From assembly GCF_000982955.1 (NCBI RefSeq), contig NZ_KQ058649.1, positions 62,001 to 126,000 of the forward strand: a stretch of DNA of 64,000 nucleotides, in the 5' to 3' direction. Positions 8,789 through 18,512 of the stretch are shown here, one piece after another. The notes under the pieces are model-generated. The model did no database searches. It had not been told where the DNA came from and worked only from the letters and a program-made list of their open reading frames with translations. Position 1 is the first letter of the stretch; every line of letters starts with the position of its first letter. Origin of the DNA: Micromonospora sp. HK10. Lineage in GTDB: Bacteria; Actinomycetota; Actinomycetes; Mycobacteriales; Micromonosporaceae. A program made the translations under genes and the position numbers.

Positions 8789-9472
8789 CTACCTCGAACG
8801 CTGGCGCGGCCAGTCCGCCGACCGCCCGGACCCGTCCCCGCCCGACAGCAGCCCGGCCCAGTCGGACCGACCGGCCCAGTCCGCACCGTCGACCCGGGCG
8901 GGTCCGCCGGCCCGCACCAGTTCCGGCTCGGCGGTGGCGGGCGGCGTGCCGAGCCCGAAACCGTCGCCACCCGGTGCGCGGTCCCGTCGGGTCACCGGTG
9001 GGAGGATCTCGTCCGCCTGCAGCGCCGGGGGCCGGTCGTCCGCGGGCTGCGGCCACCGCTGCCAGCGGCGGATGCTCACGACACCGACCAGGAGCAGCGA
9101 CCCGACCAGCAGCGTCGTCCCGGACCGGAGCGGGGCCGCCAGGTCGATCCGGTGGCCGCTCACGGTCAGTTCGTGGTCGAACAGTGCCAGCACGCGGGCC
9201 GGGCTGACGAGCAGGCCCAGGTAGCTGGCCGAGTAGACCAGGCCGGTCAGCGCCGCGCCCAGCGGGGAGAACCGGAGCGTGGCGATGAGTCCGAGCACGA
9301 GCCCGCCGGCGGCGAGCACCAGCACGGGCCGGACGAAGTCGGCGCTGTCCAGCGCGCCGCCGTGCTGTGCGGCGGCGAACGCCCGCTCCGACCGGTCCTG
9401 GCCGAGCGCGAAGAGAATCCAGGCCAGCGGACCGACGATGACGGCGGCGAGCACTGTTCCGAGGTGTCGCAT
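8789..9472 (-). CDS. four-helix membrane protein of unknown function
   Basis: The protein has 227 residues. Hydrophobic segments lie at about residues 5-22, 47-66, 72-92 and 115-135. They are followed by a hydrophilic tail of some 90 residues rich in Asp, Gly, Arg and Trp (for instance GADWAGRSDWAGLLSGG), which is probably disordered and cytoplasmic. I do not recognise a named family. The gene is transcribed in the same direction as the SARP-exporter genes and ends 59 bp before the SARP start, so it could be the first gene of that transcript. It is divergent from the padR gene across 164 bp. The start is ATG 9472, giving a short N-terminus leading directly into the first helix. Confidence 0.6.
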   Translation of the reverse strand: MRHLGTVLAAVIVGPLAWILFALGQDRSERAFAAAQHGGALDSADFVRPVLVLAAGGLVLGLIATLRFSPLGAALTGLVYSASYLGLLVSPARVLALFDHELTVSGHRIDLAAPLRSGTTLLVGSLLLVGVVSIRRWQRWPQPADDRPPALQADEILPPVTRRDRAPGGDGFGLGTPPATAEPELVRAGGPARVDGADWAGRSDWAGLLSGGDGSGRSADWPRQRSR

Positions 9473-9587
9473 CCGGGCAAGGTACCGATTTCGTCCGAAG
9501 ATGAGCAGGTCTGCTAAGCGAAACTTAAGCCGACCGATCTCCCGCCCGGGCCGGTGGAGCGCGTCCCCGAGTCACGGGACACGCCGA

Positions 9588-9629
9588 ACTACTGTTTTCT
9601 TGACAGTACTCTGCAATCCGCACTAGTGT
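9588..9629 (+). promoter_or_regulatory. padR promoter with overlapping palindromic operator
   Basis: TTGACA at 9600-9605 and TAGTGT at 9624-9629 are separated by 18 bp. A perfect palindrome TACTGT-N7-ACAGTA (9590-9595 and 9603-9608) overlaps the -35 box, the classic position for PadR autorepression. The expected transcription start, about seven bases past the -10 box, falls at or next to GTG 9637, so the message is probably leaderless. Confidence 0.7.
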
Positions 9630-9636
9630 GCGGAGC

Positions 9637-9969
9637 GTGGATACGACGCAGCTCCTCAAGGGTGTGCTCGACCTCGCCGTGCTCGCCGTGCTCAAGGACG
9701 AGGACGGCTACGGCTACGACATCCTCCGCCGGTTGCGCGAGGCCGGCCTGGAAGAGGTCGGGGACGCCTCGGTCTACGGCACCCTGCGCCGGCTCTTCGC
9801 CGCCGGCCTGCTGACCACGTACGTGGTGCCGAGCGAAGCCGGACCGCACCGCAAGTACTACGCACTCAACGCCGCCGGCCGCGACCAGCTGGCCCGCTCC
9901 GGCAAGACCTGGCGCTCCTTCGCCACCACCATGAACGCGCTGCTCGACGATCGGGGGATGGCGGCATGA
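9637..9969 (+). CDS. PadR family transcriptional regulator
   Basis: This 110-residue protein is a short PadR with a winged-helix domain: LLKGVLDLAVLAVLKDEDG, then YGYDILRRL, VYGTLRRLFAAGLL and the wing GPHRKYYAL. PadR proteins of this length repress their own operon and a linked membrane or export gene. GTG 9637 was preferred over GTG 9628 because 9628 lies inside the predicted -10 region, while 9637 coincides with the predicted transcription start. The stop overlaps the next gene by ATGA, which makes a two-gene PadR-HAAS operon, an arrangement that is very common in Gram-positive bacteria. The palindrome over its -35 box is the probable binding site. Confidence 0.88.
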   Translation: MDTTQLLKGVLDLAVLAVLKDEDGYGYDILRRLREAGLEEVGDASVYGTLRRLFAAGLLTTYVVPSEAGPHRKYYALNAAGRDQLARSGKTWRSFATTMNALLDDRGMAA

Positions 9970-10982
9970 CCGTCACTGGGCAGGAGATCGCAGACTACGT
10001 CGACCGGGTCCGGGGGGCCCTGGCCGACCTGCCACCCGCCGTCCGCGACGAGTTGACCGAGGACCTGCCGGAGCACCTGGCCGAGGTGGCCGCCGAGACC
10101 GACGGCACCCTGGTCGACCGGCTCGGCGCGCCGGAGGCGTACGCGGCCGAGCTGCGGGCCGCCGCGGGTGCGGAGGCCGGCGCCCGGTCGGCGTTCCTGA
10201 GCCGGCGGCTCGACGCCGCCCGGGCCCGGGCCGGCACCCAGCTCCGCGCCCTCGACACCCAGCTCGGCCCGCTGCTCGGGCAGCCCTCGGTGAGCGAGTT
10301 CCTGCGCCCGCTGCGGCCGGCGTGGTGGCTGCTGCGCGGCTGGCTGGCGGCGCTGGTGATCTCCGTGATCCTCGGCGGGGCGCCCGGGCTGCTGCCCCGG
10401 CTCGATGGCAGCGTGTTCGCCGGCCTGGTCCTGCTCGCAGGCACGGTCCTCGCCTCGGTCTGGCTGGGCCGCCGGTCCGCCGGTCTGCGGGGCTGGCGCC
10501 GCCAGGCGGTGCAGATCGGCACGGCCGCCCTGCTGCTGTTCTCCTTCGCCGCCCTGGTCACCGTGGATCAGCGCGCCAGCACCGACCGGTTCGGCAGCTA
10601 CCAGGAGATCTCGACCGACCGCCGGTACGACATGATCCAGGATGTCTTCGTCTACGACGAGCAGGGCCGGCTGGTGACCAACGCCCGGCTCTTCGACCAG
10701 AACGGCGTGCCGATCCGGCTCGGCTGGCCCACCTGCCCCGACGGCACCGGCGTGGTGCCGCCGCCCCGCTACGTCTACCCGTACTGCCCGGAGCAGGCGC
10801 CCTTCGCGCCGCCCGTGCCGTCCCCCGCGACGCCCGCGCCGCCCGCGCCCGGCACGGTGACCCCGACCGGGAGCGCGCCGGCCCCGAGCGGGAGCGCCCC
10901 CGCGCCGAGCGCGAGCACGTCCGCGTCGCCGACCGCCACCGTCGGGCCCGCGCCGTCGGCGGAGCCGACCACCACCCGCTGA
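9966..10982 (+). CDS. HAAS-type membrane protein coupled to PadR
   Basis: The protein has 338 residues. The N-terminal 70 residues form a helical HAAS-like domain (YVDRVRGALADLPPAVRDELTEDL, read in two parts, then HLAEVAAE). A linker follows, then three hydrophobic segments at about residues 118-137, 150-170 and 182-200. The remainder is extracytoplasmic and includes a stretch with Cys pairs (CPDGTG, YPYCPEQ) and ends in a Pro/Ala/Ser/Thr-rich tail with short repeats such as APSGSAPAPSAS. HAAS domains occur next to PadR regulators and are thought to sense or signal at the membrane. Translation is coupled to padR by a four-base overlap. A strong terminator follows directly. Confidence 0.75.
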   Translation: MTVTGQEIADYVDRVRGALADLPPAVRDELTEDLPEHLAEVAAETDGTLVDRLGAPEAYAAELRAAAGAEAGARSAFLSRRLDAARARAGTQLRALDTQLGPLLGQPSVSEFLRPLRPAWWLLRGWLAALVISVILGGAPGLLPRLDGSVFAGLVLLAGTVLASVWLGRRSAGLRGWRRQAVQIGTAALLLFSFAALVTVDQRASTDRFGSYQEISTDRRYDMIQDVFVYDEQGRLVTNARLFDQNGVPIRLGWPTCPDGTGVVPPPRYVYPYCPEQAPFAPPVPSPATPAPPAPGTVTPTGSAPAPSGSAPAPSASTSASPTATVGPAPSAEPTTTR

Positions 10983-10991
10983 ACCCGCACC

Positions 10992-11029
10992 CCGCAGGGG
11001 CGCCCGCCGACCGGCGGGCGCCCCTGCGG
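10992..11029 (+). terminator. strong hairpin terminator after the PadR-HAAS operon
   Basis: A perfect 17-bp stem (10992-11008 with 11013-11029) encloses a four-base loop. It starts ten bases after the stop codon of the HAAS gene. No T-run follows. Confidence 0.8.
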
Positions 11030-11230
11030 CCGTGCACCGTCCAGCCAGGACCAGACCGGCCAGGCCGGCGGCCGTCGCGCCCGCCGGGGCGTTCCGTCCC
11101 GCCGGCGAACAGGAGGTGAATGCCACTGTTCCCGCGTCTTCCCCGGGCCGTGCGGCGCGTGGCACGCTACCCGCACGTAACACCACTGTGCGACCAGCCA
11201 ACGATGACTGACCGCTAGGAGGAAAGACCC

Positions 11231-11917
11231 ATGGGCGAGATGGTGAGCTTCGCCGGCAACGGAGGGACGAGCGAGGGGTATCTCGCGATACCCTCCGTCG
11301 GTGCGGCCAGCCCGGCGGTCATCGTCATCCAGGACTGGTGGGGCCTGGTGCCCCACGTGCGGGCGGTGGTGGACCGGTTCGCGGAGGCCGGCTTCGTGGC
11401 CCTCGCCCCGGACTTCCGGCACGGCGGCCCGGCCAGCAGACCGGACGAGCCGCGGCAGATGCTGAACAGCACCCAGATGGACGAGGCGGCCAGCGACATC
11501 GCCGCCGCCGCCGAGTTCCTCGCCGGCCGCCCCGAGGTCGCCGGCAAGATCGGTTGCGCCGGGTTCTGCGCCGGGGCGAGCCTGGCCCTCTGGTCCGGCA
11601 CGTTCTCCGAGCGGATCGTCGCGACCGCCGCCTTCTACCCCCGGCTGCCCTGGGAGGACATGCGCGCCGACTGGCCGGACTACGCCGGCAAGGCCGCGCT
11701 CATCCACTGCTCCGAGGCGGACGGCCTCTCCGCCGCCGACGGGGTGCAGAGCGCGAAGCGGGCGATCGAGGCGGCCGGCGGCTCCTGCCAGACCTACGAC
11801 TACCCGGGCACCGCGCACGCGTTCTTCAACGAGGACCGGCCGGAGCACTTCGACCAGCGGGCCGCCGCCACCGCCTGGGCCCGCACCCTGGAACTGTTCC
11901 GGGCCCGGCTTGGCTGA
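11231..11917 (+). CDS. dienelactone hydrolase family protein
   Basis: This 228-residue alpha/beta hydrolase belongs to the dienelactone hydrolase family. The nucleophile is Cys in GFCAGA, the His is in [13 protein letters not shown] near the C-terminus, and the oxyanion-side motif is [15 protein letters not shown]. In the classical enzyme the acid is an Asp; in this protein the corresponding loop reads HCSEADG, so an Asp is available. Members hydrolyse cyclic esters such as dienelactone, but most actinobacterial homologues have no known substrate. A strong ribosome binding site, AGGAGGAAAG, lies just upstream of ATG 11231. The next gene starts inside its last codons, so the two are coupled. 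Confidence 0.88.
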   Translation: MGEMVSFAGNGGTSEGYLAIPSVGAASPAVIVIQDWWGLVPHVRAVVDRFAEAGFVALAPDFRHGGPASRPDEPRQMLNSTQMDEAASDIAAAAEFLAGRPEVAGKIGCAGFCAGASLALWSGTFSERIVATAAFYPRLPWEDMRADWPDYAGKAALIHCSEADGLSAADGVQSAKRAIEAAGGSCQTYDYPGTAHAFFNEDRPEHFDQRAAATAWARTLELFRARLG

Positions 11918-12650
11918 GTCGCGTACCCCCGCCGAGGTGGTCGCCCGCGCCGCGCGGGCGACCGACCTGGCCGACCTCGACGGCGCGGTGAGCGACTGCT
12001 TCGCCTGCCCGCGCCTGGTCGCCTGGCGGGAGGAGGTCGCCCGGACCAGGCGGGCCGCCTTCCGGGACCAGGAGTACTGGGGGCGGCCGGTGCCCGGGTT
12101 CGGTCCGGCCGACGCGCGCATCGGCATCCTCGGTCTGGCCCCGGCCGCGCACGGCGGCAACCGCACCGGCCGGATCTTCACCGGTGACCGCTCCGGCGAC
12201 GTGCTCTTCGCCGCGCTGCACCGCGCCGGACTGGCCAACCAGCCGACCAGCGTCGCCGCCGACGACGGCCTCGCCCTGCGCGACACCCGCATCTTCGCCG
12301 CCGTGCGCTGCGCGCCCCCGGACAACAAGCCCACCCCGGTCGAGCGGGACACCTGCGCGCCCTGGGTGCACCGGGAGGTCGCGCTGATCCGGCCCACGCT
12401 GCGCGTCGTGGTCGCGCTCGGCGCGTTCGCCTGGGCCGCGTGGTGGCCGGTGCTGCGCGACGTGTACGGCCGGCGGCCGCCCACGCCGCGCCCCGCGTTC
12501 GGCCATGGGGCACACTGGTCCGGCACGTCCGCGCCGGAACTGCTCGGCTGCTACCACGTCAGCCAGCAGAACACGTTCACGGGGCGGCTGACACCAGCGA
12601 TGTTGGACGACGTGTTCGCCCGGGCGAAGCACCTGGCCGGGGTGGACTGA
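11910..12650 (+). CDS. uracil-DNA glycosylase family 5 (UdgB-like)
   Basis: This 246-residue protein is predicted to excise uracil and related deaminated bases from DNA. The active-site motif [13 protein letters not shown] near residue 74 is that of family 5; this family lacks the polar catalytic residue of other families. Four Cys positioned for an iron-sulfur cluster are visible: CFACPR, AVRCAPP and RDTCAPW. The second motif, [13 protein letters not shown], near residue 218 is also characteristic. The start is TTG 11910, overlapping the hydrolase end by eight bases; no other start in this frame keeps the first Cys pair and the usual length. High-GC actinobacteria need this repair because cytosine deamination is frequent. 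Confidence 0.88.
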   Translation: MAESRTPAEVVARAARATDLADLDGAVSDCFACPRLVAWREEVARTRRAAFRDQEYWGRPVPGFGPADARIGILGLAPAAHGGNRTGRIFTGDRSGDVLFAALHRAGLANQPTSVAADDGLALRDTRIFAAVRCAPPDNKPTPVERDTCAPWVHREVALIRPTLRVVVALGAFAWAAWWPVLRDVYGRRPPTPRPAFGHGAHWSGTSAPELLGCYHVSQQNTFTGRLTPAMLDDVFARAKHLAGVD

Positions 12651-12670
12651 GGGATGCGTGGGGCGGTGGG

Positions 12671-13414
12671 ATGGACCTCGGCGTGCTGCGCAGATGGTGG
12701 CCGATCGCGGCGGTGACCCTGCTGCTGGCCGCCGCCGCGCTCGCCGCCGGCCACTCCGCCATCGGGGCCAGCCGCATCCCACCGGCCGCCGACAACATCC
12801 CGTACGTGCCGGAGTATCCGTCCGCCGAGGCCGCGCCCTCCTTCCCGGCCGAGCCCCGGGACTTCGGTCCGCCCACCTCCGGCGGCATCCCGGGCTGGGT
12901 CGCCAGCACGGCGATCGTGCTGCTCTCGGCGGCCGTGCTGGCCGCCGTCGGCTACGTGCTCTGGACGCTGATCGGCGGGGCGCTGCGCCGGACCACCCGG
13001 GCGGTGCCGACCCAGCGGGCCCGGCGCACCGCCGCCGGCACCGCCCGCGAGGTGGTGGCCGCGCTCGACGCCGGCCTGGTCGAACTCGACGACCGGGACA
13101 CCGACCCGCGGACCGCGGTGATCGCCTGCTGGGTGCGGTTGGAGGAGGCCGCCGAGGAGGCCGGGGTGCCCCGGCTCGCCGGGGACACCCCCACCGACCT
13201 GGTCACCCGGCTGCTGCGCGGTGACCCGGCCGCCGGGGTGCCGGCGATCGCCAGCGCCGACGTGCTGGACGGGTTCGCGCACGTCTACCGCGAGGCCCGC
13301 TACGCCACCCACACAGTCGACGCGCGGATGCGCGACCAGGCCCGGTCCGCGCTGCGCCGGCTGCGCGGCGAGCTGACCAGCCTGGCCGTCGCGGGGGAGG
13401 CCCCGGCATCGTGA
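12671..13414 (+). CDS. DUF4129 domain membrane protein
   Basis: The protein has 247 residues. A hydrophobic segment at about 10-28, an extracytoplasmic stretch rich in Pro and Ser, and a second hydrophobic segment at about 80-100 are followed by a cytoplasmic DUF4129 domain that contains ACWVRLEEAAEEAG and the conserved pattern HVYREARYATHTV. DUF4129 proteins are found with MoxR ATPases and DUF58 proteins in operons thought to act in chaperone-like or cell-envelope assembly functions. ATG 12671 has a GGGCGGTGGG purine-rich region just upstream. The gene overlaps the next one by GTGA, which begins a five-gene chain of overlapping frames. Confidence 0.8.
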   Translation: MDLGVLRRWWPIAAVTLLLAAAALAAGHSAIGASRIPPAADNIPYVPEYPSAEAAPSFPAEPRDFGPPTSGGIPGWVASTAIVLLSAAVLAAVGYVLWTLIGGALRRTTRAVPTQRARRTAAGTAREVVAALDAGLVELDDRDTDPRTAVIACWVRLEEAAEEAGVPRLAGDTPTDLVTRLLRGDPAAGVPAIASADVLDGFAHVYREARYATHTVDARMRDQARSALRRLRGELTSLAVAGEAPAS

Positions 13415-13994
13415 GCACCAGCATCGACGACCTGCTGTCGTCCGCCGAGGAACCCGCCGGGACGCGGGCCGAACCGGCCGGCCGTGGCCGGGTCCGGGTG
13501 CTGCTGCGGACGCTCACGGTCACCGCGGCGATCACCGTCGTCGTGGTGGTCGGGCTGCGCGCCGTCGGCCTCCAGGTCTCGCTCTGGATCATCGTGGCCG
13601 GCGTGCTCGCCGTGCTCGCGGTCCGCCGGGTCACCGCCGCCCTGACGCCCCCGCCACCGCCCCGGGCCGCCGCGCGCACCCCCGCCGGGGAGGAACCGGG
13701 CACCTGGAACTGGGCCTCCCGGGACGCGCTGCGCACCGCGATCAACGGCTGGGAACGCCCGCTGGACTGGTGCGGCGGCAACCGGGAGCGGTTCACCGAG
13801 CGGATCCTGCCCCGCCTCGGTGAGCTGGCCGACGAGCGGCTGCGCCAGAAACACGGCATCACCCGCGAGTCCGACCCGGCCCGGGCCCGCACCCTGCTGG
13901 GAGAGCCGCTGTGGACGTTCCTCAGCGCCCCCTCCCGCCGCCCCCCGTCGCCGCGCGATCTCGCGGCGATCGTCGCCGAACTGGAGAAGTTGTG

Positions 13995-13995
<1 letters not shown>
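13411..13995 (+). CDS. conserved protein with two membrane segments in the MoxR operon
   Basis: This 194-residue protein has no family I can name. Two hydrophobic helices (about residues 34-50 and 52-70) are flanked by a charged N-terminus and by a Pro/Arg-rich linker. The C-terminal half is soluble, with WNWASRDALRTAINGWERPL, RILPRLGELADERLRQKHG and a final LAAIVAELEKL. Its place between DUF4129 and MoxR, with four-base overlaps on both sides, suggests a structural partner of the MoxR/DUF58 machine. GTG 13411 is the only start that fits the overlap. Homologues at this position are common in actinobacterial MoxR operons, but their role is not known to me. Confidence 0.7.
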
Positions 13996-15001
<1,006 letters not shown>

Positions 15002-15002
<1 letters not shown>

Positions 15003-16366
15003 TGACCGACCGCCACGAGCCCGCCGCCGGCTGGGCGCCCACCGCGGCGCTCGGCCGGGCCGTGCTGCTCACCGGGCTGCTGCTCGTCGCCGCCGTGCTG
15101 CTCGGCCGGATCGACCTGGTCGTGCTGGCCACGCCGTTCGCGCTGGGCACCGCGTACGGGCTGCGCCGCCGGCCCACCGCGCTGCCCGAGTTGGAGATCG
15201 GCGCCGGGGACGCGCACCTGGTCGAAGGGTCCCCGATGACCGCGACGGTGGCCGTCGCCAACCCCGACACCGTCTCCTACGACCTGGCCGTGGTCCGCAC
15301 CCGGATGTCCCGCTGGCTGCGGGTGGAACGGATCGGCTTCGGCGGGGCCGGCATCGATGTGGGCCGCGGCGGCGGCGCCGACCGCCCGTTCGTCACCTCG
15401 GTGCCGTCCGGCGCCGCGGTCGACCTGACCCTGACCGGCACGGCGTTGCGCTGGGGCCGGCACCCGATCGGGCCGGCCGGCACCCGGGTGGCGGCCGCCG
15501 ACGGGCTGCTGGTCTCCCGCGCGGTGCTCACCGAACCGGTGCGGACCCGGGTCTACCCGAGGACCGAGCCGTTCGAGGCGGTCGAGGCGATGCCGCGGGC
15601 GGCCGGCCTGGTCGGCGCGCACCACTCCCGCCGGCCCGGCGAGGGCGGCGAGTTGGCCGGCGTACGGGTCTTCGCGCCGGGGGACCGGCTGCGCCGGATC
15701 GACTGGCGGGTCTCGCTGCGGGCCCGGCAGCTGCACGTGGCGGCCACCCTGTCCGACCGGGACGCCGAGGTGGTGGTGCTGCTCGACGTGCTGGCCGAGG
15801 CGGGCCGTTCCGGCGGGGTACGCGGTCCGGCGTCCGTGCTGGACACCACGGTGCGGGCGGCGGCGGCGATCGCCGAGCACTACCTGCACCGGGGCGACCG
15901 GGTGGCGTTGCTCGAGTACGGCCCGGGTGCCCGCCGGCTCCGCCCGGCCACCGGGCGCCGGCAGTACCTGACCGTGCTGGAGTGGCTGCTCGACGTCAAG
16001 GCGGAGTCCTCCCCGCACGAGCCGTACGACCTGGTGTTCGGCCCGCAGTTGCTCTCCTCGGACGCGCTGGTGGTGGTGCTCACTCCGTTGCTGGACGAGC
16101 GCTCGGCGCAGATGCTGGCCCGGATGGCCCGGGGCGGCCGGTTCGTGGTGGCGGTGGACACCCTGCCGGCCGATCTGCCGCCGCCGAAGGAGCGCGGCTG
16201 GGCCGAGGTGGCGTACCGGCTGTGGCGGCTGGACCGGGACACGATGATCGGCCAGCTCCGCGAGCACGGGGTGCCGGTGGTCCGCTGGGCCGGCGCGGGC
16301 AGCCTCGACCAGGTGTTGCGGGACGTGGCCCGGCTGGCCACCGCACCCCGGGTGGGTGGCCGGTGA
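15002..16366 (+). CDS. DUF58 domain membrane-anchored protein
   Basis: The protein has 454 residues. Two hydrophobic segments near the N-terminus (about 19-35 and 39-55) anchor a beta-rich region followed by the DUF58 hallmark, seen here as GVRVFAPGDRLRRIDWRVS around residue 222, and by a VWA-like C-terminal domain that begins with VVVLLDVLAEAG. DUF58 proteins are the usual partners of MoxR ATPases. The VWA metal-binding motif is degenerate (DVLAE instead of DxSxS). It is translationally coupled to MoxR upstream (TGATG) and to the membrane protein downstream (GTGA). Confidence 0.88.
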
Positions 16367-16935
16367 ACGACATGCTGGCGGCGCTGCACGAGCGGGCCCG
16401 GGCGCTGCGGTTCCTGGTCGGCCGGATCAGCCTCGTCCCGCTGCTCATCCGGGCCGGGATCTTCCTCACCGTGCTGCTGGGCGCGCTGGTGGCGTACCCG
16501 GCGGAGGCGATCACCCCGCGGTCGCTGCTGGCCCTGACGGTGGTGGCGGTGCTGCCGGCGGTCGGGCCGCGCCGGACGTGGCCGACCTTCGCGGCGCTGG
16601 TCGTGGTCGGCGGTTGGCTGCTCGCCACGGTCGGCTACGACCGCCCGCCCGCGCTGTGGCGGCTGGTCGCCGTGGCCACCCTGCTCTACCTGGCGCACAC
16701 CCTCTGCGCGCTCGCCGCCCTGCTGCCCTACGACGGGGTGGTCGACCCGGACCTGGTGCTGCGCTGGCTGGGCCGGGCCGGCGGGGTGGTGCTGGCCAGC
16801 GCGGTGGTCGGCATCGTGCTGGCCTGGCTCGGCGGGGTCGGCGGCGACCGGGGCTTCCAGGCCGCGACGGTGGCCGGGCTGCTGGTGGCGGTGGCGCTCA
16901 GCGCCCTGCTCGGCTGGTTGCTGCGTCGCGGATAG
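16363..16935 (+). CDS. polytopic membrane protein closing the MoxR operon
   Basis: This 190-residue protein is almost entirely hydrophobic, with about six membrane segments (from LIRAGIFLTVLLGALVAYPA to the terminal VALSALLGWLLRRG). I recognise no named family. GTG 16363 overlaps the DUF58 stop by four bases, so it is the fifth gene of the DUF4129-MoxR-DUF58 operon. It may provide a membrane scaffold for the complex, but that is only positional inference. The following 103 bp separate it from the NDH-2-like gene and contain two copies of GGTCACAG (16961-16968 and 16980-16987). Confidence 0.7.
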   Translation: MNDMLAALHERARALRFLVGRISLVPLLIRAGIFLTVLLGALVAYPAEAITPRSLLALTVVAVLPAVGPRRTWPTFAALVVVGGWLLATVGYDRPPALWRLVAVATLLYLAHTLCALAALLPYDGVVDPDLVLRWLGRAGGVVLASAVVGIVLAWLGGVGGDRGFQAATVAGLLVAVALSALLGWLLRRG

Positions 16936-17038
16936 CCGGACCGGGTGGCCGAGTTACGCAGGTCACAGGGGTTGTGCTCGGTCACAGAAGGGGGTCTCGA
17001 ACGGGATTACCCGAGCCGCCCGGGGAAAGATAGATGAC

Positions 17039-18367
17039 GTGAATCCGAAGCGGATCCTTGTCGTGGGTGCCGGGCATGTCGGCCTGTATGCCGCTCTGCG
17101 CCTGTCCAAGAAGCTGAGCTCCCGTGAGGCCGAGGTCGTCGTCGTCGACCCGCAGCCGCACATGACCTACCAGCCGTTCCTCCCGGAGGCTTCGGCGGGC
17201 AACATCTCGCCGCGGCACGCGGTGGTGCCGTTGCGGCGGGAGTTGCGCAAGTGCAAGGTCGTGGCGGGCACGGTCACCCGGATCGACCACCACCGCAGGA
17301 CCGCCGTGGTGCAGCCGATCAGCGGCCCGGCCCGGGAGATCCCGTACGACCACGTGGTGGTCGCCCCCGGCTCGGTCTCCCGCACCCTGCCGATCCCCGG
17401 GCTGCACGAGCACGGCATCGGGTTCAAGACCATCGGCGAGGCCATCTTCCTGCGCAATCACGTGCTGGACCGGCTGGACGTGGCGGCCGCCACGACCGAT
17501 CCCGAGGTCCGCAGCCGGGCGCTGACGTTCGTCTTCGTCGGCGGCGGGTACGCGGGCATCGAGGCGCTCGCCGAGATGGAGGACATGGCCCGGGACGCGC
17601 TGCGCTACTACCCGGAGCTGAAGCCGGAGGACATGCGCTGGGTGCTGGTCGAGGCCACCCAGCGGGTGCTGCCCGAGGTCGACCGGGACATGGGCGCCTA
17701 CACGGTGCAGCAGCTGCTCAAGCGGAACATGGACATCCGGCTGGACACCCGGCTGGAGTCCTGCGTCGACGGGGTGGCGAAGCTGTCGGACGGGTCGAGC
17801 TTCCCCTCGGACACCATCGTCTGGACGGCGGGCGTGAAGCCGTCGCCGATGCTGGACGCCACGGACTTTCCGCGCGACGAGCGCCGCCGGGTGACCTGCC
17901 TGCCCACCCTGCAGGTGGTGGACGGTGACCGGGTGGTCGAGGGCGCGTGGAGCGCCGGCGACTGCGCCGCGGTGCCGGACCTGACCAAGGAGCCGGGCAA
18001 CTTCTGCTCGCCGAGCGCGCAGCACGCGGTCCGGCAGGCCGCCCGGATGGCCGACAACATCGTGAACGTGATCCGCGGGCGCGAGCCGGTCAACTACAAG
18101 CACAAGCACGCGGGCAGCGTGGCCAGCCTCGGCCTGCACAAGGGCGTGGCCCAGGTGTACGGCGTGAAGATGACCGGCTGGCCGGCGTGGTTCATGCACC
18201 GCACGTACCACATGTCGCGGATCCCGTCGTTCAACCGCAAGGTCCGGGTGGTGGTCGACTGGACGCTGGCGTTCGTCCTCAAGCGTGAGGTGGTCGCGCT
18301 GGGCCAGCTGCACGACCCGCGCGAGGAGTTCGCCGAGGCGTCCGCCCCGGTGGGCGCGGCGCGCTGA
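17039..18367 (+). CDS. NDH-2-like NAD(P)/FAD-dependent oxidoreductase
   Basis: This 442-residue flavoprotein is of the type II NADH dehydrogenase family. The FAD-binding GAGHVGLYAA is at residues 10-19, the second dinucleotide fold is FVFVGGGYAGIEALAEMEDM around residue 162, and the FAD ribose/phosphate motif is EGAWSAGDCAAVPD near 302. The C-terminal region has a hydrophobic/amphipathic part (MTGWPAWFMHRTYHMSRIP) as in membrane-bound NDH-2, so electron transfer from NADH to menaquinone at the inner membrane face is the likely role. GTG 17039 gives the usual start a few residues before the Rossmann motif. It is monocistronic and followed by a bidirectional terminator. Confidence 0.85.
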   Translation: MNPKRILVVGAGHVGLYAALRLSKKLSSREAEVVVVDPQPHMTYQPFLPEASAGNISPRHAVVPLRRELRKCKVVAGTVTRIDHHRRTAVVQPISGPAREIPYDHVVVAPGSVSRTLPIPGLHEHGIGFKTIGEAIFLRNHVLDRLDVAAATTDPEVRSRALTFVFVGGGYAGIEALAEMEDMARDALRYYPELKPEDMRWVLVEATQRVLPEVDRDMGAYTVQQLLKRNMDIRLDTRLESCVDGVAKLSDGSSFPSDTIVWTAGVKPSPMLDATDFPRDERRRVTCLPTLQVVDGDRVVEGAWSAGDCAAVPDLTKEPGNFCSPSAQHAVRQAARMADNIVNVIRGREPVNYKHKHAGSVASLGLHKGVAQVYGVKMTGWPAWFMHRTYHMSRIPSFNRKVRVVVDWTLAFVLKREVVALGQLHDPREEFAEASAPVGAAR

Positions 18368-18478
18368 GTTTCGCCGGCGGAAGGTGGCTGGCACGCGAGT
18401 TGCGGCAAAGCGGCCCTTCCGACGGCCTGGCGGGCACCGACATGCGGCAACCCGGGTCGATCACACGGCGGGAGACGC

Positions 18479-18509
18479 CGCACCCCGGCCGGCGACCGGC
18501 CGGGGTGCG
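18479..18509. terminator. hairpin between convergent NDH-2-like and GT-C-like genes
   Basis: A perfect 14-bp stem with a three-base loop (18479-18492 with 18496-18509) lies four bases before the stop of the minus-strand gene and about 110 bp after the stop of the plus-strand gene. It can serve both directions. Confidence 0.7.
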
Positions 18510-18512
18510 CGG

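Noticed and set aside
3967..9472. A secondary-metabolite gene cluster around the SARP regulator
   Set aside because: No PKS, NRPS, terpene, lanthipeptide or tailoring gene is visible within the window near it.
10850..10960. Ser/Ala/Pro repeats as a tandem repeat locus
   Set aside because: They are the coding sequence of a low-complexity tail of the HAAS protein and not a separate repeat element.
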